Virus record (IMG/VR): IMGVR_UViG_3300019487_000059
Coordinates: 1-37,930 of that record
Source: a virus
Strand: one strand, 5' to 3'
DNA length: 37,930 bases
The translations under genes were made by a program, and so were the position numbers. Positions 1 through 6,741 of the stretch are shown here, piece after piece. The stretch's first letter is position 1. The number at the start of each line of letters is the position of its first letter. Below the pieces are notes generated by a model. The model was not told the origin of the DNA and ran no database searches. It worked only from the letters and a program-made list of their open reading frames with translations.

Positions 1-317
1 AGAAGAGAAATTTTGCATCATGGTTTGTTAGTAGATGTATAAAATTACTTCCAAACCAATATACAACAATTATCTCTTACACAGATACTACTTTCAATCA
101 TAATGGAACAGTCTATAAAGCATTAAATTTTAAGTTAGATAGTGAAATAAAACCAGACTATTGGTATGTTGATAAAGATGGATGGGTGATGCATAAAAAG
201 TCGTTATATGATCATGCTAGGAAAATGAATATGATAGAAAAAGATTTTGCTGAGAAGAATGGCTATAAGAAAATACATGGTAACAAGAAATTGAAATTTG
301 TTTTTAAGCGTATTTAA
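1..317 (+). CDS. C-terminal part of a phage protein resembling homing-endonuclease/Mom-like C-terminal domains
   Basis: This reading frame is open from the window edge (first full codon at position 3) to TAA at 315-317, giving about 104 residues. It has an ordered stretch with LLPNQYTTIISYTDTTFNHN, then PDYWYV, a lysine-rich helix and a final NGYKKIHGNKKLKFVFK. From memory, this layout (ISYAD-type strand, YWYV, then NGYxxI...LKFxF) matches the domain at the C-terminus of several phage VSR/HNH-type homing endonucleases, and it is related to Mom-like acyltransferases. No nuclease catalytic domain is visible because the N-terminus lies outside the window. It could be a free-standing modification-type enzyme or the tail of an endonuclease. 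Confidence 0.5.
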   Translation, partial: KRNFASWFVSRCIKLLPNQYTTIISYTDTTFNHNGTVYKALNFKLDSEIKPDYWYVDKDGWVMHKKSLYDHARKMNMIEKDFAEKNGYKKIHGNKKLKFVFKRI

Positions 318-322
318 ATGTG

Positions 323-586
323 ATGCTACCTTCTCTTTTTGATATAATTAAAGATTGGATAGCAAACCATCCTCAATTATATAAACGATGGTGGTTTAAT
401 GATGATCGTCAGGAATTGTGTTCACCACATACTGCTTATCACGTAGAAACAGATTATATAATAAGAGATTTACGTAGACATGGGTTATATACATTTATAC
501 TACATGCTGCAGATCCAGAATTCTTTAATAAATTAGAACGTGAATTATTGGATAGGATGGCTAGATATGAGGCATTCTATAATTAG
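323..586 (+). CDS. Small hypothetical protein, member of the DPxFF paralogue family
   Basis: This 87-residue protein starts at ATG 323; a GTG at 320 is an alternative start. Function is not recognised. It begins with a short amphipathic segment (LFDIIKDWIANHPQL), has a charged middle, and ends with ADPEFFNKLERELLD. The same two segments at the same relative positions occur in the proteins at 1493-1798 and 1801-2175, so the three look like divergent paralogues. It lies 5 nt after the preceding stop and has no strong ribosome binding site, so translation may be coupled. Confidence 0.7.
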   Translation: MLPSLFDIIKDWIANHPQLYKRWWFNDDRQELCSPHTAYHVETDYIIRDLRRHGLYTFILHAADPEFFNKLERELLDRMARYEAFYN

Positions 587-662
587 ATTGGCACTATCGC
601 TTCGACTTTGTATTTAATATTCCTCAAAATCATCTGGTCGCTATTTGCTTGGGTGCTCGTTC

Positions 663-1109
663 TTATTTTGTGGGGGTCTTGGGAAATGGGGACTGTGTTA
701 TTAAGTGATCTGTTGGTTTTAAAAGTGCTTTGTTAAATTCATCAAAATTTGCATCGGTAAATGGTTGGAGTTTCTTGTGGCTTGGTACTACTCCCCAATT
801 AGTTCCTCTATCTATGCCAAATAGGGCAATTCCTAAGTGAATGCCATTCTTGAATTTAAATTTCTCACCATTGGTATCGATCCAAATTGTATCAAGTAAT
901 TCTAATGTTATTGGACTAGTGTATGTATATCGGAGATATGCATTTGAACCATCACTGAGTCTTATAATGTAAGCAATAGGTTCTGTTTCATTCTCCCATA
1001 TATCTTCATCATGCATTTCAATTTGTTTGTTATAAGTTAATGGGTCGATTGTTGTTCCGAATGTTTGTATAATATGTCGATGACTCTCTGTTAGGGCTAT
1101 TAATTTCAT
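663..1109 (-). CDS. Hypothetical protein with an HDxDxW motif
   Basis: This 148-residue minus-strand gene is convergent with the gene ending at 586 and divergent from the one starting at 1187. It is a soluble, beta-rich protein with no recognised family. Residues around 31-38 read IEMHDEDIW, a motif that recurs in the proteins at 5438-5767, 22718-23143 and 28533-30686. Upstream of the ATG is the octamer TAAAATAC (minus strand), shared with two other minus-strand gene starts. No convincing Shine-Dalgarno is seen. A role is not predicted. Confidence 0.6.
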   Translation of the reverse strand: MKLIALTESHRHIIQTFGTTIDPLTYNKQIEMHDEDIWENETEPIAYIIRLSDGSNAYLRYTYTSPITLELLDTIWIDTNGEKFKFKNGIHLGIALFGIDRGTNWGVVPSHKKLQPFTDANFDEFNKALLKPTDHLITQSPFPKTPTK

Positions 1110-1120
1110 ATTGTAACTTT

Positions 1121-1128
1121 GTATTTTA
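1121..1128 (-). promoter_or_regulatory. Shared TAAAATAC octamer in a divergent intergenic region
   Basis: The minus strand reads TAAAATAC 12 nt upstream of the ATG at 1109. The identical octamer lies in the divergent gaps at 18820-18827 and 24527-24534. It may be a -10-like promoter element or an operator. Its distance from the start codon varies between the three sites, so the role is uncertain. Confidence 0.3.
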
Positions 1129-1186
1129 GAAGTATGGAAAAATTGGAAGAAATTCTTGATAATAGATAATTAATAAAGGAGAATTT

Positions 1187-1483
1187 ATGAGTAATACGCA
1201 AAAATTGGCGGATATTAAAATGAGTGAAGCGGTAATTTCTGCTATCAATGAAGAATTGACTTATCAGAGCACACTATCTAGATCTGGTCGTGCTGATACA
1301 CTAGAACATGGAGTGGAAGGTCAGCTTGTAACATTACAAGTTTATACGCAGAAAGCTATGGAAGCTTGGGTTATGAATGCTGGTGATAATGCAGCTCTTG
1401 ATAATTTGCGTAAAGTGGCAGCAATCGCTATTCGTGCGTTAGAACAATATGGGTGTCCCAGACGTGTTAAGTGTGCTGAATAA
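1187..1483 (+). CDS. Conserved-looking small helical phage protein of unknown function
   Basis: This 98-residue protein has a strong ribosome binding site (AAAGGAG) shortly before ATG 1187. The sequence is almost entirely helical, with a central GVEGQLVTLQVYTQKAMEAW and a C-terminal IAIRALEQYGCPRR. Proteins with this EGQL...YxxKAxEAW...IAIRALExxG arrangement occur in other tailed phages as conserved hypotheticals. The helical pattern vaguely recalls MazG-like pyrophosphatase subunits, but the metal-binding ExxE motif is not evident, so no function is assigned. Confidence 0.7.
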   Translation: MSNTQKLADIKMSEAVISAINEELTYQSTLSRSGRADTLEHGVEGQLVTLQVYTQKAMEAWVMNAGDNAALDNLRKVAAIAIRALEQYGCPRRVKCAE

Positions 1484-1492
1484 TGGTAAAGA

Positions 1493-1798
1493 ATGAGTTT
1501 AGAATATCTTGACGATTTTATAATAGAATGGATTAAAGAGCATCAAGAATTAAAAATTAAGGTGCTTCATCCGATACCAGTTGAAATCAGCACTGGATTC
1601 TGGATATTGCCAGATCTGATTTCTTTTATTTTTAATAGTGATAATATTTGGATTGGATGTATTTGGGATGATGAAGTTAAAATTGGGTTTTTTCCTTACA
1701 TGCCTGGTGATAATAGATTATCAGTTTGTTTAAACCCGATTGATCCAAATTTTTTTGAAAAATTAGAAGAAGCAGTAAAATGGAGAAATAGTTTATAA
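1493..1798 (+). CDS. Small hypothetical protein, DPxFF paralogue family
   Basis: This 101-residue protein starts at ATG 1493, ten nucleotides after the previous stop. It opens with LDDFIIEWIKEHQEL, has a beta-rich middle (FWILPDLISFIF, IWIGCIWDD) and ends with NPIDPNFFEKLEEAVKW. It shares the opening amphipathic helix and the DPxFFxKLE ending with the proteins at 323-586 and 1801-2175. It has no transmembrane segment and no recognised domain. Confidence 0.7.
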   Translation: MSLEYLDDFIIEWIKEHQELKIKVLHPIPVEISTGFWILPDLISFIFNSDNIWIGCIWDDEVKIGFFPYMPGDNRLSVCLNPIDPNFFEKLEEAVKWRNSL

Positions 1799-1800
1799 TT

Positions 1801-2175
1801 ATGCCAAAAATTGGAGAAAGCTCGCCCTTTGAATTGACTTGGAAAGAACAATTAGGTCTTGATTCAGTAGCGAGTCATGACGTTGATTTGTTTGATATTT
1901 TAACAGAATGGATTAATATTTTTAATGATACTAATTTATCTATGGCGCGATCCACATTGATGGATAAATCATTTGATGATCAGATAGGGACATTATATAT
2001 TTATTCTAAATTGTTGCCGCCGCCGTTCAACGCCATAAGTTTTACTGAAGTAATTCACATTTATAAAAATTATATTCAATATTATCATATGAATAAAGTA
2101 GTACGTCTCGATGCTTCAGATCCTGAGTTCTTTGAGAAATTTTATGATATATTGATAGTGCAGATTGGGCAATAG
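1801..2175 (+). CDS. Small hypothetical protein, DPxFF paralogue family
   Basis: This 124-residue protein starts 3 nt after the preceding stop, suggesting coupled translation. It has an N-terminal extension of about 28 residues, then VDLFDILTEWINIFND and a C-terminal LDASDPEFFEKFYDIL. It is the longest of three neighbouring paralogues that share an N-terminal [LF]-x-D-I-I/L-x-[ED]-W-I helix and a C-terminal DPxFFxK motif. Tandem copies suggest local duplication followed by divergence. Function is unknown. Confidence 0.7.
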   Translation: MPKIGESSPFELTWKEQLGLDSVASHDVDLFDILTEWINIFNDTNLSMARSTLMDKSFDDQIGTLYIYSKLLPPPFNAISFTEVIHIYKNYIQYYHMNKVVRLDASDPEFFEKFYDILIVQIGQ

Positions 2176-2206
2176 ATGGGATTGGTAATAGTTTATTCAG
2201 TGTTGT

Positions 2207-2245
2207 TTTATCCGAGAGGATTTGAAATTATGGGGATCGGATAAA
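2207..2245 (+). other. Stem-loop upstream of the tail tube gene
   Basis: TTTATCCGA at 2207-2215 pairs perfectly with TCGGATAAA at 2237-2245, a 9-bp stem with a 21-nt loop. No U-run follows, so it does not look like a standard intrinsic terminator. The right arm overlaps a late-promoter-like octamer at 2240-2247. Confidence 0.45.
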
Positions 2246-2247
2246 TA
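2240..2247 (+). promoter_or_regulatory. Candidate late promoter before the tail tube gene
   Basis: GATAAATA differs from the T4 late consensus TATAAATA at the first base only. It lies about 115 nt upstream of the tail tube start, where late transcription would be expected, and a gp55-type sigma factor is encoded in this window. The single mismatch and the AT-rich background keep confidence low. Confidence 0.35.
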
Positions 2248-2352
2248 ATTAATGGTTATAATAAGATATTTGGTGATAAAGAATTGAGATTTATTTCAAA
2301 AGATGAATTTGTTGTTAAAATTTTGTCATCAAAAATAATGCAGATACAATGA
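2245..2352 (+). pseudogene. Short coding-like remnant without a standard start
   Basis: The frame from 2245 to TGA 2350-2352 reads as a plausible 35-codon peptide (it includes NGYNKIFGDKELRFISKDEF), but its only ATG is five codons from the end. It may be a decayed gene fragment, or a mini-ORF starting at ATT 2248 behind GGAT. The rest of the 2176-2361 gap holds only the stem-loop and the late-promoter-like octamer. Confidence 0.25.
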
Positions 2353-2361
2353 GGAGTTAAA

Positions 2362-2895
2362 ATGCCTGGATTTAATATTGGTGGTGGCGGTGGTGGTAAT
2401 GAGCCATCAAACCTCACTGAAACACGTAGAAAGCACAGATGGGTATTTGCTGTATTACAGCCACTTCAGCACGAAGCCCTCTTATTTTTACAAAAGGCAT
2501 CACGGCCCCAATTTAAATATGAGGAAGCTGTAATGCACCATGATCAAGAACAAGCATATTTTGCTGGTAAACAATCGTGGGAACCAATTACACTAACTTT
2601 TTATGATGCTGAGCAAGATCCTAACGTTTCTGAACAAATGCATAAGTGGATTACTACAGTTACGACTAGTGGTTTAGGTGGTTCTGGTCCAGTAACTGTT
2701 GCAGTTCCAAGTGCTTATAAGAAAGAAGCTTCACTCACAATGACTAAGGGTGATGGTAGTGTTTCTGAAAGATGGACTCTTAAGGGGGTATGGCCACAAC
2801 AGACTAATTGGCAAGATCTTGATTATACAAATACAGAGATCCAATTAGTTGAAGTCACAATGCGATTTGATCGTGCAATTAGAACAAATACATAA
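2362..2895 (+). CDS. gp19: Tail tube protein (T4 gp19-like), copy 1
   Basis: This 177-residue protein has a strong ribosome binding site (GAGGAG) before ATG 2362. It fits the T4 gp19 tail-tube family in length and in its features: an N-terminal MPGFNI start, an EPSNLTETRRKHRW segment, a central ITLTFYDAE strand, and a C-terminal LKGVWPQQTNW followed by EIQLVEVTMRFDRA. Stacked hexamers of this protein would form the inner tube of the contractile tail, polymerising on the baseplate with length set by the tape measure at 9276-12344. A glycine-rich insert (residues 7-12) distinguishes it from copy 2. Confidence 0.88.
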   Translation: MPGFNIGGGGGGNEPSNLTETRRKHRWVFAVLQPLQHEALLFLQKASRPQFKYEEAVMHHDQEQAYFAGKQSWEPITLTFYDAEQDPNVSEQMHKWITTVTTSGLGGSGPVTVAVPSAYKKEASLTMTKGDGSVSERWTLKGVWPQQTNWQDLDYTNTEIQLVEVTMRFDRAIRTNT

Positions 2896-2914
2896 TCAAT
2901 TCAATCATTCAAAT

Positions 2915-2939
2915 GTTACTACAAATTTATTGTAGTAAC
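2915..2939 (+). other. Perfect 10-bp hairpin between the two tail tube genes
   Basis: GTTACTACAA at 2915-2924 and TTGTAGTAAC at 2930-2939 are perfect reverse complements around a 5-nt loop (ATTTA). The hairpin ends 7 nt before the GAGG ribosome binding site of the second tube gene. With no U-run it is more likely an mRNA-stabilising, processing or translation-modulating element than a terminator. Confidence 0.65.
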
Positions 2940-2955
2940 TTATATTGAGGTATTC

Positions 2956-3489
2956 TTGCCAGGTTTTTCAATCAATAGTGCTGGAAATCGTATTGAACCT
3001 TCTAACAATACGGAAATATTTCGCTCCCATAGATGGCGGATAATAGCTCTTGGTGGAGAATCTGGAGGAGCTGGTTTAGCTGATAAATTAATATATGTTA
3101 AGAGTTTACAATTACCATCTTTTACTTTTGAAGAAGAAACTGTAATAGGTGGAGCTATTAAATACAAATTTGCTAAAACTGTCAATTGGGAAGATGTTGT
3201 AGTAACGTTTTATGATACCGTTGGAGTTTATGATAATTTAATTAATTGGCAAAATGATGTTTATACTCCATCAGCTGGTATTAAACCAGCTGATTCATAT
3301 AAAAGGCAATCATCATTTGCATTGACTGATGGTAGTGGTGCTGAAAGTCATCAATTCGTTCTTAAAAATAGTTGGCCTAAAAGTGTTTCACATAGTGCTC
3401 TGTCATATGATAATAGTGAAATAAAATTGTTGAATTTGACATTGTCATATGATTGGGCAGAAATATTCTTTTCAACCAGATCTCAATAG
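2956..3489 (+). CDS. gp19: Tail tube protein paralogue (T4 gp19-like), copy 2, TTG start
   Basis: This 177-residue protein has exactly the length of copy 1 and is collinear with it: MPGFSIN..., EPSNNTEIFRSHRWRI, a VVVTFYDT strand, SSFALTDGSGAESHQFVLKN and a final SWPKSVSHSALSYDNSEIKL. The start is TTG 2956, supported by GAGG at 2947-2950 and by alignment to the MPGF start of copy 1. It is probably a second tube protein, either for a distinct section (for example a distal or junction ring) or co-assembled. A perfect hairpin separates the two genes. Confidence 0.85.
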   Translation: MPGFSINSAGNRIEPSNNTEIFRSHRWRIIALGGESGGAGLADKLIYVKSLQLPSFTFEEETVIGGAIKYKFAKTVNWEDVVVTFYDTVGVYDNLINWQNDVYTPSAGIKPADSYKRQSSFALTDGSGAESHQFVLKNSWPKSVSHSALSYDNSEIKLLNLTLSYDWAEIFFSTRSQ

Positions 3490-3497
3490 TCTTCACT

Positions 3498-3505
3498 AAT
3501 AAATA
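3498..3505 (+). promoter_or_regulatory. Candidate late promoter upstream of the gp26-like gene
   Basis: AATAAATA, one mismatch from TATAAATA, lies 20 nt before ATG 3526. Placement before a structural gene is suitable. The AT-rich context makes chance occurrence plausible. Confidence 0.25.
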
Positions 3506-3525
3506 ATTTGTAATAGAGGTAATAT

Positions 3526-4413
3526 ATGCCTGATAATATTAATGAATCTCAATCACAAAAGCCACAAGATGTTCTTGATCGCGTACTGCAAATGCCAGAA
3601 GATGCAGTCATGCCATGGGAGGAAGTAGTTCTTCCTAGCCAAGGATTATATTATGATGGAGCTATTCCAGATGGACGTGTTAAAGTTCGTCCTATGGGGT
3701 TGGCAGCTGAGAAAATTTTAGCTACGCAGAGATTGGCTCAATCTGGTAAATCGTTAGATTGGTTATTTAAGAAGTGTGTGGAATTTCCTGATGGAAAGTT
3801 TGATCCATTATCACTGCTTGCTGGTGATCGTGTTTTTCTGTTATATTATTTGCGTGGTATTACACATGGTAATATGTATGAATTTATAGTTAAATGCACT
3901 AATGAAGATTGTAAACAATCCAGTACTCACGAATATGATTTAAATGAATTATCAACTACAATAACTAAACCCAAGCCAGAGCTTGGCACAGAACCATTTA
4001 AAGTTGTATTACCAAATCTATCAAAAGTTTCAAATTCGGAATTTTGGGTTAAAGTTCGTTTCATGCGTGGTTATGATATGCAATCAATTTTAAATGGACG
4101 TCGTGCTACGCGTAAAATAATGGGAACTAGAATACAATCAAATGAGACTATTGATGAGACTTTAGAAGAAAATCTCAATATGTTAATTGTTGAAGCAATG
4201 GGTTCAACTGATAGGACTAAGATAAGTAATTTGGTTAGCCGTATGCATGCTTTAGATACTGCTACTATTAGAGAATTTTTACGTGAAAATTCTCCAGGTG
4301 TTGATACAACTTTAAATGTTACATGTTCTACATGTAACAATGAGATGCGGATGGAGCTACCGATTACAGAAAGCTTTTTTCGTCCTAAAACCTCCAGAAG
4401 TCTTCGAGAATGA
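3526..4413 (+). CDS. Baseplate hub protein, T4 gp26-like (T4_baseplate family)
   Basis: This 295-residue protein starts at ATG 3526 behind GAGGT. It has the typical opening of this family, with a VVLPSQGLYYDG segment (residues ~35-46), a long helical middle, and a Cys-containing core: KCTNEDC around residue 125 and TCSTC near residue 268. Together these suggest a four-cysteine zinc site. T4 gp26 is 208 residues; longer versions are common in large T4-like phages. It is expected to help build the baseplate hub. The small gene after it has the size and placement of a gp51-type partner. Confidence 0.7.
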   Translation: MPDNINESQSQKPQDVLDRVLQMPEDAVMPWEEVVLPSQGLYYDGAIPDGRVKVRPMGLAAEKILATQRLAQSGKSLDWLFKKCVEFPDGKFDPLSLLAGDRVFLLYYLRGITHGNMYEFIVKCTNEDCKQSSTHEYDLNELSTTITKPKPELGTEPFKVVLPNLSKVSNSEFWVKVRFMRGYDMQSILNGRRATRKIMGTRIQSNETIDETLEENLNMLIVEAMGSTDRTKISNLVSRMHALDTATIREFLRENSPGVDTTLNVTCSTCNNEMRMELPITESFFRPKTSRSLRE

Positions 4414-4426
4414 GTATTTCCATTTA

Positions 4427-4606
4427 ATGGAACAATCATTCCTGTTGAAATATTATGGTAATATTGATCTTAATGAACAGAATTTGATGACTGCGGAAGA
4501 TAGAATTTGGTGGTTAGAACGACTAGATAAAGAAAATAGCGCTAAGAAATCTAATATGCCAGATGCTAATAGGTTGCCCAATTCTCCAGGTAAACCACCA
4601 ACATAG
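4427..4606 (+). CDS. Small baseplate-associated protein, possibly a gp51-type hub assembly factor
   Basis: The product from ATG 4427 is 59 residues and starts MEQSFLLKYYGNIDLN. The frame remains open upstream into the gp26-like gene, but that extension lacks a plausible start signal, so 4427 was chosen, 13 nt after the preceding stop. Position right after a gp26-like gene, together with the YYG...DRIWWLERL pattern, recalls the small proteins (gp51-like, with a YxGG...MPxxxRxxYIxKL pattern) that follow gp26 homologues in other T4-like phages. Functional assignment is tentative. Confidence 0.55.
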   Translation: MEQSFLLKYYGNIDLNEQNLMTAEDRIWWLERLDKENSAKKSNMPDANRLPNSPGKPPT

Positions 4607-4618
4607 CAAATATAGTAT

Positions 4619-5401
4619 ATGGCAGATTCAAGGATTTCTACTCATACTGGTGGTACAGTTGCATTAAATGTGACGTTTTTACACAATGGAGTTCCTGAGA
4701 ATCCATTTGCTATTAGGCGTATTGATATATATCAAGGGTCAGAAAAACCAGAAAACTTAGTAGCACAAGTGCCAGTAGTAAATTCAGATGATGATTTTTA
4801 TCCATCGCCAGTAATCCAGGATGTTGATGAAAGTGGCAATCCTAGACCAGGAATGTTTACATTGTTTTTTGATGTACCAGCTGATTTTATAGCACCATCA
4901 GCTTATGTTGATGTATGGAGATTTATTGGAACAGATCCAGGTGGTACCGACGTGGATTTTGATGATGAAACTTTATGGCATTCACAATGTAATAGATTTT
5001 TCGTTTTCGCAGATAATTTTTATTTGGATGATGGATTAGTAGTGCCACGGCTGGCTTTTGAACCTTTAGATAAAGTATTTCGCAAACCTGAAATTAGGGA
5101 TTTAGAAGTTGGTATAATGCCGTTGCCTCTCTATGACTATGATTTTAATAGAATAACTCCTATAATTCCACAATTAAAAGCTTTTATTAGTATATCTACT
5201 GAAAATTGTGAATTATTAGTTAGTGAGGACCCATGCAGGATTGGGATTAGACAAGGATCTTATCGTTCTAATCCATTTTCAATTCAATATAGACTTGATA
5301 CTACTCAATTTCTAGTTGGAACATATTTATATAGAATAAAGGTACAATTACCTGATGGAACTACTAGATTATCAGACGACTTAAGATTTACGATATATTA
5401 G
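4619..5401 (+). CDS. Probable virion structural protein, beta-rich
   Basis: This 260-residue protein starts at ATG 4619, 12 nt after the previous gene. It is beta-rich with no transmembrane segment or signal. The first ~125 residues look like an Ig-like domain (TGGTVALNVTFLHNG, RRIDIYQG, PGMFTLFFDVPADF). The C-terminal half ends in another sandwich-like repeat (NPFSIQYRLDTTQFLVGTYL, YRIKVQLPDGTTRLSDDL). Position between baseplate and accessory genes and the fold suggest a virion decoration or tail component. The exact role is unknown. Confidence 0.6.
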   Translation: MADSRISTHTGGTVALNVTFLHNGVPENPFAIRRIDIYQGSEKPENLVAQVPVVNSDDDFYPSPVIQDVDESGNPRPGMFTLFFDVPADFIAPSAYVDVWRFIGTDPGGTDVDFDDETLWHSQCNRFFVFADNFYLDDGLVVPRLAFEPLDKVFRKPEIRDLEVGIMPLPLYDYDFNRITPIIPQLKAFISISTENCELLVSEDPCRIGIRQGSYRSNPFSIQYRLDTTQFLVGTYLYRIKVQLPDGTTRLSDDLRFTIY

Positions 5402-5428
5402 TTCTAAGTAGAAATTGAGTAGTATCAA
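5295..5428 (+). repeat. Perfect 20-bp inverted repeat spanning a gene junction
   Basis: The left arm at 5295-5314 (TTGATACTACTCAATTTCTA) is the exact reverse complement of the right arm at 5409-5428. The arms are 94 nt apart. The left arm lies in the coding sequence for DTTQFLV of the preceding protein. The right arm lies in the 36-nt gap just before the ATG at 5438. In RNA it would form a long, fully paired stem enclosing the upstream stop codon. Confidence 0.9.
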
Positions 5429-5437
5429 AGATAAGGA

Positions 5438-5767
5438 ATGAAGTTGAAGACACTCTTTGAGGGGAAATCAAACGTGTCAGATGTCTATGATAAAATTAAG
5501 AATAGGTATTCTGATGAGTTTAATAATCTATATGGATCTACTCGTTATGATGGATGTGGATATGTAGCAGGGTTTACTTCTTTCCCAAATATTGAACAAT
5601 TTGAAATTGAATTTCCTGATATTGAATTTCGTGTAAATCCAGATCCAAAATTATTTACATCAAATATCGATGGTATTCATGATGTTGATGAATGGATTGA
5701 TGAAATTGCAATTCAATTTCGTATACGAGGCAATAAGGGTTGGTGGCCAAGATCTTCGAGATGGTAG
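5438..5767 (+). CDS. Hypothetical protein with an HDxDxW motif
   Basis: This 109-residue protein starts at ATG 5438 with AAGGA immediately before it. It is acidic in the middle, contains FPNIEQFEIEFPDIEFRVNP, and carries GIHDVDEWIDEI near residue 85. That HDxDxW core also occurs in the proteins at 663-1109, 22718-23143 and three times in 28533-30686. The right arm of a perfect 20-bp inverted repeat ends 9 nt upstream of its start codon, so expression may depend on RNA structure. No known family is recognised. Confidence 0.6.
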   Translation: MKLKTLFEGKSNVSDVYDKIKNRYSDEFNNLYGSTRYDGCGYVAGFTSFPNIEQFEIEFPDIEFRVNPDPKLFTSNIDGIHDVDEWIDEIAIQFRIRGNKGWWPRSSRW

Positions 5768-5768
5768 T

Positions 5769-6017
5769 TTAATCAAAAAGACATTTTAGAAATATCATAC
5801 ATACTACCAATATTATAGATACACCATTAGCTATAATAATTGGAATGGATTTTAGTAATATGCCATAAATTAACCATAATGTTAATCCAACAAATAAAAA
5901 TATTAACATTCCGAAAGATAAATCTGATGCATTTCTGGTCTTGATTGTTTTAATAATTTGTGGGATGAATGATATGGTAGTAAGGAGAGCGGCGATGTAA
6001 CCAATGATTGAAATCAT
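5769..6017 (-). CDS. SemiSWEET-like (MtN3/PQ-loop) membrane transporter
   Basis: This 82-residue minus-strand protein has three predicted transmembrane helices (about residues 3-21, 34-54 and 58-79). The first contains the PQ motif, ISFIPQ, with P19 and Q20, followed by IIKTIKTRNASDLSFGML. Length, helix count, the PQ motif and the RxASDLS turn match bacterial SemiSWEETs, which work as dimers in the cytoplasmic membrane to move sugars down their gradient. It is last in a minus-strand group with 6033-6275 and 6259-6741 and starts 15 nt after the preceding stop. The substrate cannot be told from the sequence. Confidence 0.85.
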   Translation of the reverse strand: MISIIGYIAALLTTISFIPQIIKTIKTRNASDLSFGMLIFLFVGLTLWLIYGILLKSIPIIIANGVSIILVVCMIFLKCLFD

Positions 6018-6032
6018 GTTGTTTAACCAATA

Positions 6033-6275
6033 TTAAGGCATTGGAAACAATTTGTCAATTTCAATTTTGTCAGTTTCAGTTGATATACATGAATCTATTG
6101 TTGCTAATAGAATTTCTGGTTCATACCCATTTCGTAAAACAGCCATAATGCGTGGGTCGATAATTCCACAATACATACAACGCCATCCTTCTTTTATTGG
6201 CCAGCGATGCCCATCTCTATCTCTTCCTTTGATGTGATTTTGATCGTTTAGAAGATTTTTATAATTCTTTGACAT
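6033..6275 (-). CDS. Small hypothetical protein with a CxxC pair
   Basis: The start is taken at ATG 6275 (MSKNYKNLLNDQNHI, 80 residues); an in-frame ATG at 6299 would add eight residues and increase the overlap with the upstream gene. It contains DGHRWPIKEGWRCMYCGI, a single CxxC in a basic-aromatic context that could be half of a zinc site, and an acidic tail. It overlaps the end of 6259-6741 and precedes the SemiSWEET gene, so the three are probably co-transcribed. Function is unknown. Confidence 0.6.
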   Translation of the reverse strand: MSKNYKNLLNDQNHIKGRDRDGHRWPIKEGWRCMYCGIIDPRIMAVLRNGYEPEILLATIDSCISTETDKIEIDKLFPMP

Positions 6276-6741
6276 ATGAGTTCCAATTAATGGTATCATG
6301 AAAATGCTTATATAGATTTGATAACATCATTTTAAATTTATTAGCGGTGTTGCAATTGACTTTTGATGATATGCGTATGTTGTGTATTAATTCTGAAGCG
6401 GTGTCGATATACCAACATTGCTTAGAACAATATTGGTAGTTTTCCTGTATGTCGTAACAAGTTTCTGCGGCGATTAAATCATCTGCCTCGTCAAATTTTT
6501 TAGATTTTATTAATTTATGGAATTGATCTGAATCATACACAAGTAGTGCTCTACACCATGGTTGTGGTGGGCCTATTATAATTTGTGGTATTTTATAATA
6601 AATTGAATTAATGGGTCTTATTTTGGCCATATCAACATCATATAATTTATCCCATGAACATTCTGGATATGGGCCAAGCCATTGTTGTGTATCGATGAAT
6701 GTCAATAATTGACCAGATTGTGTTTGATATGTAGTTCTCAT
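6259..6741 (-). CDS. Hypothetical cysteine-containing protein
   Basis: The start was set at ATG 6741 (MRTTYQTQSGQLLTFID, 160 residues). The frame extends to 6789, but that would overlap the divergent primase start at 6768. The protein is soluble, with PPQPWCRALLVYDSDQFHK and a cysteine group in its second half (ETCYDIQENYQYCSKQCWYI, then VNCNT). No family is recognised. It heads the minus-strand group that ends with the SemiSWEET gene. Confidence 0.6.
   Translation of the reverse strand: MRTTYQTQSGQLLTFIDTQQWLGPYPECSWDKLYDVDMAKIRPINSIYYKIPQIIIGPPQPWCRALLVYDSDQFHKLIKSKKFDEADDLIAAETCYDIQENYQYCSKQCWYIDTASELIHNIRISSKVNCNTANKFKMMLSNLYKHFHDTINWNSYVKEL

Noticed and set aside
4316-4426. N-terminal extension of the small gp51-like gene
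   Set aside because: The extension reads through the zinc-site coding part of the gp26-like gene out of frame; ATG 4427 gives a plausible start just after the previous stop.
4071-4439. 122-codon minus-strand frame over the gp26-like gene
   Set aside because: It is antisense to a gene with recognisable motifs and has no ribosome binding site or recognisable product.
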